NCBI RefSeq assembly: GCF_013761005.1
Contig: NZ_JACDUS010000012.1
Location: forward strand, 1 to 64,000
Length of the DNA: 64,000 nucleotides
Reading direction: 5' to 3'
Source: Desulfosalsimonas propionicica
Lineage (GTDB): Bacteria > Desulfobacterota > Desulfobacteria > Desulfobacterales > Desulfosalsimonadaceae
This document shows, in pieces, positions 1-8,143 of this stretch (its first letter is position 1; every line of letters starts with the position of its first letter). The notes beneath the pieces were generated by a model. That model was not told the DNA's origin. It saw nothing but the letters and a program-made list of their open reading frames with translations, and ran no database searches. The position numbers were made by a program, and so were the translations under genes.

Positions 1-108
1 CTGGCTGTCAATGGCCTGGGCATCCGTGGGGGCGGTTATCGCGGCGCCAGCTCCGAGAAGAAGGCAAAGGCTCAGACTTAAGCAGAGTTTTTTCAAAAGT
101 TTTTTCAT
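1..108 (-). CDS. N-terminus of a secreted protein (truncated by window edge)
   Basis: Only the first 36 codons lie in the window; the rest is beyond position 1. The start ATG is at 108..106, preceded by an AGGAAAGGA-like ribosome site. The visible peptide is a classic Sec signal: two Lys-rich turns (MKKLLKK), a Leu/Cys-rich hydrophobic core and an AQA cleavage site near residues 30-32. The mature protein is therefore exported to the periplasm or outside. Its function cannot be judged from this fragment. Confidence 0.6.
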   Translation of the reverse strand, partial: MKKLLKKLCLSLSLCLLLGAGAAITAPTDAQAIDSQ

Positions 109-393
109 GCGATTTTTCCTTTCCTGTTTTTTGTTTAAAAAAAGAACCCAAAATGAAAAGTCAAAGCTGAAACAAAATTGAGAACAAAAAAATAAATTCA
201 GATGCGCCGCGATGAATACGGCAGGGGCATTGGATACCCGATCATGTCCATATGCGTCTTCCCAAGCGCATTGTTGCTTTTTCTGGATTTTTAAAGGGCA
301 ACAAGTCCCGTGCGTATTCACTAATACAATATCTCGGCGCCTCTGCAGTTTTCTTTAAGCAATTTTTTCGGAAACGATGGGAGGAAACCTTGA

Positions 394-924
394 TTATTGG
401 CCCTTATCTTCCAGAGCCAGCGCAATAAAGCGGTTTTCCAGTGTTGCGCGAAGCGTTTTGACCTGTTGTGTGAGATTTTGGATTCTGGCCAGCCGGACGG
501 GATCTTCCCTGGTGAGCCGGTGTTTCTGGGTGGCGCACAGATACCAGGTGCAGATCCAGGGTCGGTTGGTTCTGGCAAGCACACACCCCCGGGGCCCGAG
601 AAAGGCACAGGGCATTTGACTGTGTTTTTTGGGGTTTTGGACCGGCAGGGCCAGGCCGGCAGCGTGGAGAAACAAAAGGTCTTTTAGGTCAAACCAGACA
701 TCTGCGGACAGGCAGCAGGGCTCGGGGCAGAAGGTGCAGGTTTTTGCGCACAGGTCCTGGTATAGCCAATCCAGCTGTTCCAGGCCGGCCCGGATATGGC
801 CGGCGGTTTCAACCATCAGGTTGAGCCGGTCCGGGTGTTTTTCAAAAATGTGTCTGACAGAGAAATTGGCTGCCTGCCAGCATTGCCGCTGGTGCCAGGG
901 CGGGCCTGCGCACTGCCGGGGCAT
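394..924 (-). CDS. YkgJ-like cysteine-cluster protein (putative Zn/Fe-binding)
   Basis: A 176-residue cytoplasmic protein. The sequence shows a Cys cluster of the YkgJ type: a CxFCxxPCC stretch in the first half, then CAFLGPRGC and a WICTWYLC segment, which together would chelate a metal or Fe-S centre. Its ATG (924..922) overlaps the stop of the upstream LUD gene (TAATG), so the two are translationally coupled. A longer in-frame start at 1056 exists but lies inside the LUD gene, so I prefer 924. The family has no settled biochemical role; coupling suggests it works with the LUD protein. Confidence 0.7.
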   Translation of the reverse strand: MPRQCAGPPWHQRQCWQAANFSVRHIFEKHPDRLNLMVETAGHIRAGLEQLDWLYQDLCAKTCTFCPEPCCLSADVWFDLKDLLFLHAAGLALPVQNPKKHSQMPCAFLGPRGCVLARTNRPWICTWYLCATQKHRLTREDPVRLARIQNLTQQVKTLRATLENRFIALALEDKGQ

Positions 925-1568
925 TAAAATCCCAGGCTCTGGTTTACCAGCACCACGGTTACATCGGTCATCATTGGCTTGCGGTGCAGGATCGCCGTGA
1001 TCCGGCAGATGCGCTGGGCCGAGTTGCAGTCCGTGCAGATGCCGGTTTCCGCACACGGGGTGCTCATGTTCAGACTCTTTGCGCGCATGGGCGCGGCCAC
1101 CTCACGGATCCGGCGCAACGCCCCGTCAAGGTCCACGGCTACCTTGTTCATGCCCGCTACGATAATCACCTTGGGGCATCCGAATGTCATGGCATTGGTC
1201 CGGTTGCCGACGCCGTCCACATTGACAATCTCCCCGGTGGCGGAAATGGCGTTTGCGCTACAGATAAAGCAGTCGCAGCGGCCTTGTTTCAGGCGAAGCG
1301 ACAGGTCTGATTCCTCGGCAGACGACTCCCAATGGTCGTAGACGGTTTTGCCCTGCGTGCCCAGGGCATTGGGAAGATCTATGGCCCGGGCCGTGGCTGA
1401 TCCGCCAAAACCAAAGCTTTCATAATCCTTGACCAGTTCAAGGATCAAGTCCCGGGCCTCGTCTGCATTGTTGACAAAGTGACCGGCAAATCCATGTTTT
1501 TTGAGATTTTCCAGGGTTTGATGGCCCAGCTTTTCCCAAAGCCAGGCCTGGTATTGTGAATCGGTCAT
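924..1568 (-). CDS. LUD domain protein (LutC/YkgG family)
   Basis: A 214-residue protein of the LUD (DUF162) family, whose best-known members are LutB/LutC of lactate utilisation. Recognisable stretches are FGFGGSATARAI near residue 55, the CxxFICSANAIS...GEIVNVDGVGNR core, and a VIIVAGMNKV strand. A Cys-rich tail (CAETGICTDCNSAQRICR) is typical of stand-alone LUD proteins of anaerobes. No lutA or lutB lies nearby, so a lactate role is not supported. It is the first gene of a two-gene unit with the YkgJ-like protein and is divergent from the XRE-cupin regulator, with 248 bp between them. Confidence 0.8.
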   Translation of the reverse strand: MTDSQYQAWLWEKLGHQTLENLKKHGFAGHFVNNADEARDLILELVKDYESFGFGGSATARAIDLPNALGTQGKTVYDHWESSAEESDLSLRLKQGRCDCFICSANAISATGEIVNVDGVGNRTNAMTFGCPKVIIVAGMNKVAVDLDGALRRIREVAAPMRAKSLNMSTPCAETGICTDCNSAQRICRITAILHRKPMMTDVTVVLVNQSLGF

Positions 1569-1816
1569 TGCATGTCCCTTTTTTGCAGTTTACAGGTTAT
1601 AAATTGCTGCGGCGATAAAATGCATGCATTAATATATTCATATATCACAGCAGCGGGGCCAATGACAACACAGCCGGCAAAACGTCCTGTATTTTCACAG
1701 GCCGGATGTGTTTGGGATTTGACGGTCCCGGCCGGTTTTGGTAAGAAAGAGATTCAGGCAGTTGAACAGGGAGTCGATCCCATTGATTCGGGCATATTTG
1801 CCAAAGGAGCCATGAC

Positions 1817-2452
1817 ATGGTCGAACATGAAAAATCAGCCGGGTACAAGGACCGCTATGAAGTACTGACCGGGAATATCGAGCACGGATCCGGCGCAGTG
1901 GACGTTGAGGCCATTGGCGATCGGATCCGCAGCATCCGGGAGGAAAAGGGGATTTCCTATGATGAGATCTCGGCATTGACGGGTTTTGACGTGGACACCC
2001 TGACCCGGATTGAGGCCAATGAGATTCAGCCCCAGCTCGGGACCCTGGTAAAGCTTTCCAAGGCCCTTGACAGCGCGTTTTCAAGGCTGTTGTCCGGGGT
2101 GGGCAGCCGGTTGTATTCCGTGACCCGCAAGCATGAACGCATGCCCGTGACCCGGTCCACGTCTCCCAGGGGCCGCAAACTCTATTCCTATCAGAGCCTG
2201 GCCCCGGAAGTCCAGGGCCGGCACATGGAGTCTCTGATCGTTGACCTGGAGGAAAATCCGGACAAGGAACTATCAGTTCACGATGGCGAGGAGTTTATCT
2301 TCGTGCTCGAAGGCACCGTGCTGGTGAAAATTGAAAAAGACGAGTTCGAACTGGAGCCCGGCGACAGCGTGTATTACCTGTCGACCACACCGCATATGGT
2401 GGCGGCCAAAAAGGAGCGGGCCAGGATCCTGGCAGTTCTCTACGAAGGATAG
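1817..2452 (+). CDS. XRE-family regulator with C-terminal cupin domain
   Basis: A 211-residue transcription factor. Residues about 35-90 form an XRE/Cro helix-turn-helix (IGDRIRSIREEKGISYDEIS...). Residues about 135-208 form a small cupin barrel (HDGEEFIFVLEGTVLV, then LEPGDSVYYLSTTPHMV), which normally binds a small effector. The start is fixed by an AAAGGAG site at 1803-1809. In other bacteria this architecture controls small-molecule metabolism genes, often adjacent ones. The neighbours here are the divergent LUD pair and the convergent por operon; which one it controls is unknown. Confidence 0.85.
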   Translation: MVEHEKSAGYKDRYEVLTGNIEHGSGAVDVEAIGDRIRSIREEKGISYDEISALTGFDVDTLTRIEANEIQPQLGTLVKLSKALDSAFSRLLSGVGSRLYSVTRKHERMPVTRSTSPRGRKLYSYQSLAPEVQGRHMESLIVDLEENPDKELSVHDGEEFIFVLEGTVLVKIEKDEFELEPGDSVYYLSTTPHMVAAKKERARILAVLYEG

Positions 2453-2462
2453 CTCCAGGTAT

Positions 2463-2557
2463 GATGGTGCCGTAAAAGTTCGATATCTGCGTTACGCGCA
2501 ATTTCTCAGACTTTGAAATTGCGCAAGCCTTGATCTCGAACTGTTTACGGCGCCGTC
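2463..2557. repeat. Intergenic imperfect-palindrome repeat, copy 1
   Basis: A 95-bp imperfect inverted repeat between the XRE-cupin gene and porB. The ends are GATGGTGCCGTAAAAG and TTTACGGCGCCGTC. The inner arms include GCGCAATTTCTCAG and AAATTGCGCAAGCC. The same arms occur at 5787-5910 around a longer centre, so this is a dispersed element and not a one-off terminator. It could still end transcription of the two convergent genes. Confidence 0.75.
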
Positions 2558-2594
2558 CGGAATCAGACTTTCTTGAAAATCCTCAATATAGATT

Positions 2595-3506
2595 TTAGCA
2601 GACGCCCTGGGCAATTTTTTCATAACCCGCCCATTTTTCATCCACTTCCGCCTGCAGGGACTGAATCTTTTCCTCGTCCATACCCTTGAACCGGTTCTGG
2701 GTGATAAAATACTCGGCAACCGGCTTGCGCTTTTTGCCCAGCATTTTTTCCGAGGCGCCTGTTAAGCGAAACTGCCCCTTTTCCCGCTCATATAGATCAA
2801 ACAGCCCGGTTTCCACGGCCATGCGGCCGATCTTGACGGTGTAGCGGGGGGAAAATCCCCAGCCGGCCGGACACGGCGTATGCACGTGGATGTATTTGGG
2901 CCCGGGGATGCTTTTGGCCTTTACTACCTTGTCGTAAAAATCCAGGGGATAGGCCGCTGATGCGGTGGCTACGTAATCGATGCCGTGGGCTGCGATAATG
3001 GCGGGCACGTCTTTTTTGCGCTGGTGCTTGCCGGTAAACGGGGTGGTGGTGGTCAGCACGTGCTGGGGCGTGGTGCCGGAGCGCTGGACCCCGGTGTTCA
3101 TGTAAGCCTCGTTGTCATAGCAGATAAAGATAAAGTCCTCACCCCGCTCGCATGCCCCGGACAAGGCCTGGAGGCCGATGTCACTGGTGCCCCCGTCTCC
3201 GGCCCAGGCCGCCACTTGTACATCCGGCCGTTTCTGGGCCCGCATGGCCGCAAGCACGCCCGTGGCGGCAGCCGCGGTTGAGGCGAAGGTGACGTTTAAG
3301 CACGGCAGCTGGGTGGCGGCAATGGGGTAGAGCCCCTGGAGCACGGTCAGGCAGCTGGGCGGGACCACGAGGATGCTGTCTCTGCCCAGGGCCTTTAAAC
3401 CGGTTTTGTATACGATACTTAATCCGCAGCCGGCGCATGCCCGGTTTCCGGGGTGCACGTATTCTTCTTCGGGCAGATTGAGAATGGTGGTTTTTTTTGT
3501 GGCCAT
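2595..3506 (-). CDS. porB: Pyruvate:ferredoxin oxidoreductase, beta subunit
   Basis: A 303-residue beta (TPP-binding) subunit of the four-subunit 2-oxoacid:ferredoxin oxidoreductase. Visible features are the N-terminal NRACAGCGLS Cys motif, the TPP/Mg motif GDGGTSDIGLQ and the YDNEAYMNTGVQRSG stretch, which is characteristic of pyruvate-type enzymes, and a PCPAGWGF segment near the C-terminus. With its partners it interconverts pyruvate + CoA and acetyl-CoA + CO2 + reduced ferredoxin in the cytoplasm. I chose the ATG at 3506 (MATKKT...) because it has an AGGA site; an upstream in-frame start at 3548 lacks one. Last gene of the porCDAB unit. Confidence 0.92.
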   Translation of the reverse strand: MATKKTTILNLPEEEYVHPGNRACAGCGLSIVYKTGLKALGRDSILVVPPSCLTVLQGLYPIAATQLPCLNVTFASTAAAATGVLAAMRAQKRPDVQVAAWAGDGGTSDIGLQALSGACERGEDFIFICYDNEAYMNTGVQRSGTTPQHVLTTTTPFTGKHQRKKDVPAIIAAHGIDYVATASAAYPLDFYDKVVKAKSIPGPKYIHVHTPCPAGWGFSPRYTVKIGRMAVETGLFDLYEREKGQFRLTGASEKMLGKKRKPVAEYFITQNRFKGMDEEKIQSLQAEVDEKWAGYEKIAQGVC

Positions 3507-3582
3507 GATATATTTATCCTGAATAAATTGGCTGTTGTTATGTGTCAACGCATTGCCGCAAAAAGATTGTCTGCAATCGGAC

Positions 3583-4776
3583 TTACAGTTTCAGCCCGAT
3601 AAAATCGGGCTCGTGCGGCTTGCTTTGATTTTCATTGCATGCGGTTTTTACGGCCTGGTACAGTGCCCGTGTGCGGATTTCCCGGCCGCCGAGGCCGAGG
3701 ATGAAATTGCGGATCTTCGGGAGGCTGTCCGTGCCGTAAAGCGCGGCCTTGATATCTGAAAACAGCGGGCCTTCATACCCGTAACTCAGCGCTTTTTCAA
3801 ACACGAGCACGTTTTTTCTGCCGTCCAGGGCTTCGGCCACGGCCCGGTCCGGAAAGGGCCGGTACAGGCGCAGGCCGTAAACGCCCACGGAAACGCCTTC
3901 CTTGCGAAGCTCGTCGATTACGTCGCGCATCTGGTAAGACAGCGATCCCATGCAAACCACAACATGCTCGGCATCATCGCAGAAATAGGACTCGATAAAG
4001 GGCTGGCCTCCGCGGCCGAAGATGTCTTTGAATTTTGTATCTGTGTCCGCGGTTACATCAATGGTCCGGCGCAGGTCTGTGTGCAGGTTGTGCCGGATCT
4101 CCATGTAGCCGGGCGCGGTGTTGCCCCGCACATCGGCCCGGGGCTCGGGCAGGGTGACCGTGTTGAGGTTGGCCGGGCATTGCGGGTTTAATGCCCAGTC
4201 CGGGGTAAACGCGGGCAGAAACTTTTCCACGTCTGCCTGATCCGGGATGTCAAAGGGCATGTAGGTGTGCGAAAGGATATAGCCGTCATAGCAGACCATC
4301 ACGGGTGCACGAACGGTTTCAGCAATGGCAAAGGCCTGGATCACCGTGTCGATGATCTGCTGATGATCGCAGCAATAGAGCTGGATCCAGCCGGTGTCAC
4401 GCTGGCTCATGGCATCCTGGTGATCGTTCCAAACGGTCCAGGGTGCCCCGATACCACGGTTGACAACACACATGACAATGGGCAGGCGTGCGCCCGCGGC
4501 CCAGTGGAGCTGCTCGTTCATGTAGAGCAGGCCGTTTGCGCTGGTTGCGGTAAAGGCGCGCGATCCGGCGCTGGATGCGGCAATGCAAACGGACAGGGCG
4601 GAGTGTTCGCTTTCAACCGGTATGTACTGGGCATCCATTTCCCGGGAATCCACCAGTTCCGATAGTTTTTCTGTTAAAGGCGTCTGCGGGGTAATGGGGT
4701 AGGCGGCCACTACCTGGACGCCGGCCAGTTTGACCCCCATGGCTGCTGCAACATTGCCCGCTTCGATAATATGCAT
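3583..4776 (-). CDS. porA: Pyruvate:ferredoxin oxidoreductase, alpha subunit
   Basis: A 397-residue alpha subunit. It starts MHIIEAGNVAAAMGVKLAG and has the AYPITPQTP substrate/CoA motif at residues 25-33. It then carries the pyrimidine-binding domain (VESEHSALSVCIAAS, TSANGLLYMNE) and domain II (MGSLSYQMRDVIDELRKEG..., GLRLYRPFP). Length is normal for the family. It lies 4 bp after porD and 76 bp before porB in a single minus-strand operon, which makes the pyruvate assignment from porB apply to the whole complex. Confidence 0.92.
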   Translation of the reverse strand: MHIIEAGNVAAAMGVKLAGVQVVAAYPITPQTPLTEKLSELVDSREMDAQYIPVESEHSALSVCIAASSAGSRAFTATSANGLLYMNEQLHWAAGARLPIVMCVVNRGIGAPWTVWNDHQDAMSQRDTGWIQLYCCDHQQIIDTVIQAFAIAETVRAPVMVCYDGYILSHTYMPFDIPDQADVEKFLPAFTPDWALNPQCPANLNTVTLPEPRADVRGNTAPGYMEIRHNLHTDLRRTIDVTADTDTKFKDIFGRGGQPFIESYFCDDAEHVVVCMGSLSYQMRDVIDELRKEGVSVGVYGLRLYRPFPDRAVAEALDGRKNVLVFEKALSYGYEGPLFSDIKAALYGTDSLPKIRNFILGLGGREIRTRALYQAVKTACNENQSKPHEPDFIGLKL

Positions 4777-4780
4777 GAGC

Positions 4781-5128
4781 TTACTTTTCCTCCATGAGAA
4801 TCAGAGTTTCCTCCACCATTGTGATGGCGTCGGCCGGGCATTCCTCGGCGCAAATCTCGCATCCCTTGCAGTATTCATAATCAATGGTGGGCGGGATGGT
4901 TTTGGTGATCACCCCGTCAGGGCAATACAGCCAGCAGTTAAAACAGGCCGCCTTGTTGCGTTTGGCCGGGATGCATTTGTCCAAATCAATGACCGGGCGA
5001 AGCACCCGCCATGATCCGGTTCGCCCGCCGTCGCCGGGTCCGGGCTCGCTGTGGGATGTGCGGCAGGCAAATTTCTCCTGCTTTTTGGGATCATTTCCGG
5101 AATTGCCGGGATTTTTCACGTCATTCAT
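4781..5128 (-). CDS. porD: Pyruvate:ferredoxin oxidoreductase, delta (2x[4Fe-4S]) subunit
   Basis: A 115-residue ferredoxin-like subunit that passes electrons between the TPP site and free ferredoxin. The second cluster motif is canonical (CKGCEICAEECP). The first is CIPAKRNKAACFNCWLYCP, in which the first and second Cys are 8 residues apart instead of the usual 2, so a six-residue insert sits inside the first cluster motif. The ATG overlaps the porC stop (TGATG), indicating translational coupling. Confidence 0.9.
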   Translation of the reverse strand: MNDVKNPGNSGNDPKKQEKFACRTSHSEPGPGDGGRTGSWRVLRPVIDLDKCIPAKRNKAACFNCWLYCPDGVITKTIPPTIDYEYCKGCEICAEECPADAITMVEETLILMEEK

Positions 5129-5691
5129 CAGGCGTCTCCAATCAGCGTATGCGCATGGGTCATGCGGGCGGCTTCAGCGTTTTTCTCCGGGTTTTTTCCG
5201 GCAAATTCTGCTTCGATGGTCCCGGCCAGGGTATCCATGTCAAGGAGGCCGGCGGCTTTGGCAAATGCGCCGATGATACCCGTGTTGACAATGCCCGTGG
5301 GCAGACCTGCGTTGGCGGCCATTGTGGTAACATCCGCAGTGGCGATTTTCATCCCTGGAAAATCAAAGGTTTCCGGCGGCCTGGGCGAGTTGATAATAAT
5401 CAGCCCGCCGGGTTTGAGCCCGGCGGCCACGTCGATTTCCTCCACCAGAAGGTGATCGAGCACAAGCACCATGTCCGGCTCTGTTATGGGAGACAGGTCA
5501 TAGATTTTGCTTTTTGATATTTTCAGGGAGGTCAGCACGGGTGCGCCCCGCCGTTCCGTGCCAAAGGTCGGGGCCATGACCACCCCGCCGTAGCCTGATG
5601 TAAAGGCCGCATTGGCAACGATCTTGGCTGCCGTGATGGCCCCCTGACCGCCGCGGCCGTGCCATCGGATTTCGATGATGTCGTCTCGCAT
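5128..5691 (-). CDS. porC: Pyruvate:ferredoxin oxidoreductase, gamma subunit
   Basis: A 187-residue gamma subunit. It has the hallmark opening EIRWHGRGGQGAITAAKI, the TERRGAPV stretch and the VLDHLLVEE...GGLIIINS core. First gene of the porC-porD-porA-porB operon, with its ribosome site just upstream of 5691. The 380-bp region above it (5692-6071) holds the promoter and a dispersed hairpin element. Confidence 0.92.
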   Translation of the reverse strand: MRDDIIEIRWHGRGGQGAITAAKIVANAAFTSGYGGVVMAPTFGTERRGAPVLTSLKISKSKIYDLSPITEPDMVLVLDHLLVEEIDVAAGLKPGGLIIINSPRPPETFDFPGMKIATADVTTMAANAGLPTGIVNTGIIGAFAKAAGLLDMDTLAGTIEAEFAGKNPEKNAEAARMTHAHTLIGDA

Positions 5692-6071
5692 TATACCTGC
5701 TTCTTATTTTAAGGTTGATGATGGGTCTAATAAAAACTCAAATTTTTTATCCTTAGCATACTTTACGTAAAAGTAAATTATTTTTTGATGGCGCCTTAAA
5801 AGTCCAATATCTGTGTTGCGCGCAATTTCTCAGCATTTCACGTACGGATCAGTACGCTGTCTTCTTCCAAATTGCGCAAGCCTTGATCTTGAACTTTTTA
5901 AGGCGCCATCATTAGAATTTTACGGGTACGTTATTTTTGAGCGGAACATAAAATAAGACAGGGTTCAAAGGGTTGCAATAAAAGAATTATGGCATGGTGT
6001 TTGCTTGTTCGGGACGACGCATAGTTTCGGTTGAAATGGATTGACAACATGACCGCCAAAGGAGGATTGGC
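5692..6071. other. Intergenic region between divergent porC and zinc-ribbon gene
   Basis: No gene is recognised. The porC-proximal part (5700-5785) is AT-rich and is where a porC promoter would lie. The middle is filled by the repeat at 5787-5910. The 6058-6065 AAAGGAGG is a strong ribosome site for the TTG start at 6072. Confidence 0.6.
5787..5910. repeat. Intergenic imperfect-palindrome repeat, copy 2
   Basis: A 124-bp element bounded by GATGGCGCCTTAAAAG and CTTTTTAAGGCGCCATC, a perfect outer inverted repeat of at least 13 bp. The inner arms (CTGTGTTGCGCGCAATTTCTCAG and AAATTGCGCAAGCCTTGATCT) match copy 1 at 2463-2557 closely. The centre (about 5835-5868) is unrelated to copy 1 and about 30 bp longer. 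It has no coding capacity. Confidence 0.75.
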
Positions 6072-6488
6072 TTGAACAACAAGGGGTATTGTCTGGTATT
6101 TGAGGGCAGGGCGGTTTCCGGGTTTGACCGCCGCGATGTGATAGAGCAGCTCTCCCGCCGTCTGGGAAGGGACCCGGAAAGTATCGGCCGATTGTTTTGT
6201 GACAAACCCGTTACAGTCAGAAAGGGGCTGGATCGGGAAAAAGCCTTTGACCAGCAGGAGGTTTTTAGCCGGCTTGGGGTCTGCTGCCGGGTGGAACCGC
6301 CTGAAAATCCCCCTGAAAATTCCGACAAAAGCGATCCTGAAATTGATTCTGGCCCCTCGCACACCCGTTGCCCGAAATGCGGCAATGACCTGACAAAATT
6401 TGGCACTCCTGTTGAGGATTGTCCGTACTGCGGGATCATTATTTCCAAGTATCTCAAAAAGCGTCAGCAATCTGTTGTGCGCGCCTGA
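6072..6488 (+). CDS. Hypothetical protein with C-terminal zinc ribbon
   Basis: A 138-residue protein starting at a TTG, supported by an AAAGGAGG site 6 bases upstream. The N-terminal ~75 residues form a compact unknown domain (YCLVFEGRAVSGFDRRDVIEQLS...). A Pro/Glu/Asp-rich linker follows, then a four-Cys zinc ribbon (CPKCGNDLTKFGT...CPYCG) at about residues 100-122. Such ribbons bind zinc and often nucleic acid or protein partners. No family is recognised for the first half. It converges with the hydroxylase gene at 6509. Confidence 0.7.
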   Translation: MNNKGYCLVFEGRAVSGFDRRDVIEQLSRRLGRDPESIGRLFCDKPVTVRKGLDREKAFDQQEVFSRLGVCCRVEPPENPPENSDKSDPEIDSGPSHTRCPKCGNDLTKFGTPVEDCPYCGIIISKYLKKRQQSVVRA

Positions 6489-6508
6489 GCAGCGCCACAA
6501 CCGGCACC

Positions 6509-7312
6509 TCAGCGCTCGTAGCGGGAAGCCGGTACAACGAGCATCCATCCAAGTTTGAGCCATTTGGGGTCCCGGTAATTGGCCAGACCGATTTTCATGG
6601 CCTCATGGCCGGCGGCCGGCTGATCAATGTAGGTGTCAAACAGGCGGTCCCACCAGGAAAGATTGAATCCAAAATTGCTGTCGGTCTCCCGGATGAGTAC
6701 CGAATGGTGCACCCGGTGCATGTCCGGGGTCACGATAAGCCGCCGGATCCAGCGGTCAGCACCGGGATTCATGTTGATGTTGCTGTGGTTAAACATGGAG
6801 GTGCCGTTTAACAGCACCTCAAAGACCACAACCGCCCACGCGGGCGCGCCCAGGGCAACCACAATCCCCATTTTCAAGGCCATGGAGATAATGATTTCAA
6901 GGGGATGAAACCTGGCGCCAGTGGTGACATCAATGTCGAGATCCGTGTGGTGCATCCGGTGAAGCCGCCAGAAAACCGGAACCTTGTGAAAGATTACGTG
7001 CTGGGTATAAATGACCAGGTCCAGAACAAGTACTGATACCAGTCCGCCGATCCATTCCGGCACGGGCAGTGTGTTAAACAGCCCCCATCCTTTTTCAGCC
7101 GCCAGCAGGGCCGCGCCCGCAGCCGCTGCCGAAAACACCAGTCTCAGGACAAAAGCGTTTAAAAAGGTCAAAATCAGATTGTTGGCCCATCGGGTTGGCT
7201 TGCTTTGCTGCAGTACCCGGCGGGGGGCTTTTGCCTCCCATATGGCCATGGCCGAAAAGATTCCCAGAAAAAATCCGAGGCGGATGATTGTTGCATTGTC
7301 GAGAAGAAGCAT
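6509..7312 (-). CDS. Sterol desaturase / fatty acid hydroxylase family membrane protein
   Basis: About 267 residues of an integral membrane di-iron oxygenase family. The His motifs are HVIFH, HRMHHTD and MHRVHHS, on either side of hydrophobic segments (FLNAFVLRLVFSAAAAGAALL; IGGLVSVLVLDLVIY). Members normally use O2, which is notable in an apparently anaerobic genome, although many anaerobes carry them. The start is uncertain: ATG at 7312, or GTG at 7318, which fits an AGGAG site better. A longer frame to 7549 would overlap the divergent glycosyltransferase gene and is rejected. Confidence 0.8.
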   Translation of the reverse strand: MLLLDNATIIRLGFFLGIFSAMAIWEAKAPRRVLQQSKPTRWANNLILTFLNAFVLRLVFSAAAAGAALLAAEKGWGLFNTLPVPEWIGGLVSVLVLDLVIYTQHVIFHKVPVFWRLHRMHHTDLDIDVTTGARFHPLEIIISMALKMGIVVALGAPAWAVVVFEVLLNGTSMFNHSNINMNPGADRWIRRLIVTPDMHRVHHSVLIRETDSNFGFNLSWWDRLFDTYIDQPAAGHEAMKIGLANYRDPKWLKLGWMLVVPASRYER

Positions 7313-7391
7313 GTTCACGGTTTGAAAGGACTCCTCTTTTCGTGTTTTGACAAGCATAGCCTGGTGATTATCTATTGTCATAAGACCAATC

Positions 7392-8081
7392 ATGAAAAAA
7401 TTCAATCCACAACGCTGCATTATCGTTTTTGTCAAGGCCCCGGTGGAAGGCTTGGTCAAGACCCGACTGGCGGGGTGTCTTGGTGCGCGCGGGGCGTTGC
7501 TGCTGTATCGGGCGCTTGCAGATGATGTGCTGGCGGCTGTCTGCGCCATGGATTGCCAGGTGCGCGTTTTTTATTATCCAGCAAATCATCAGGACATTGT
7601 GCGCGGCTGGCTGGGAGACGATCTGCCGCTTTATGTCCAGCAGGGCGCGGATCTGGGCGAGCGTATGCATCACGCGTTATGCTGCACTGCAGCCGATGGG
7701 TTTGAACGCATTGTCCTGGTGGGTTCGGATATACCGGGGATTGATGAACAGATCATCAAAAACGCCTTTACCGCTTTGGCAACCCGGCCCGCGGTTTTCG
7801 GCCCGGCAAAGGATGGGGGATATTATCTGGCGGGATTTAAATCCGGCGCTATTTTTCCCCAGGCCTTTGCCGCCATTGACTGGGGATCTTCAGACGTTTT
7901 TGAACAGACGATGAAACGCTTTGAAAAAAAAGGACAAACCCCTGCGGTGCTGCCGGTTCTCAGCGATATGGACACCCCTGAAGACCTCCGGGCCCTGGCC
8001 GTGCAACTGGCGGGGGCCGGCGGATTTCAGGGCCGGCTTTTGCACACCCGGGAGGTGCTTGAAAAGATAAATATCCTCTGA
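7392..8081 (+). CDS. TIGR04282-type glycosyltransferase (DUF2064)
   Basis: A 229-residue GT-A-like nucleotidyl/glycosyltransferase. The signature runs IIVFVKAPVEGLVKTRLA at the N-terminus (nucleotide-sugar binding), GADLGERM near residue 85, LVGSDIPGI as the metal-binding SD motif, and FGPAKDGGYYLAG. The family is named for arsenosugar biosynthesis in some genomes, but most members have no proven substrate. The gene is followed 62 bp later by the TIGR04283-type partner, which is its usual neighbour. Confidence 0.85.
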   Translation: MKKFNPQRCIIVFVKAPVEGLVKTRLAGCLGARGALLLYRALADDVLAAVCAMDCQVRVFYYPANHQDIVRGWLGDDLPLYVQQGADLGERMHHALCCTAADGFERIVLVGSDIPGIDEQIIKNAFTALATRPAVFGPAKDGGYYLAGFKSGAIFPQAFAAIDWGSSDVFEQTMKRFEKKGQTPAVLPVLSDMDTPEDLRALAVQLAGAGGFQGRLLHTREVLEKINIL

Positions 8082-8143
8082 AATCAGATTTTTTACGGTG
8101 CCATCAAACCTGAAAGCAGGGCAAGTCTGTGCGGGAATAGAAT

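Noticed and set aside
7313-7549. Longer N-terminus for the fatty acid hydroxylase
   Set aside because: It would overlap the divergent glycosyltransferase gene for 158 bp, and the extra sequence is low-complexity Ser/Ala/Arg with no ribosome site.
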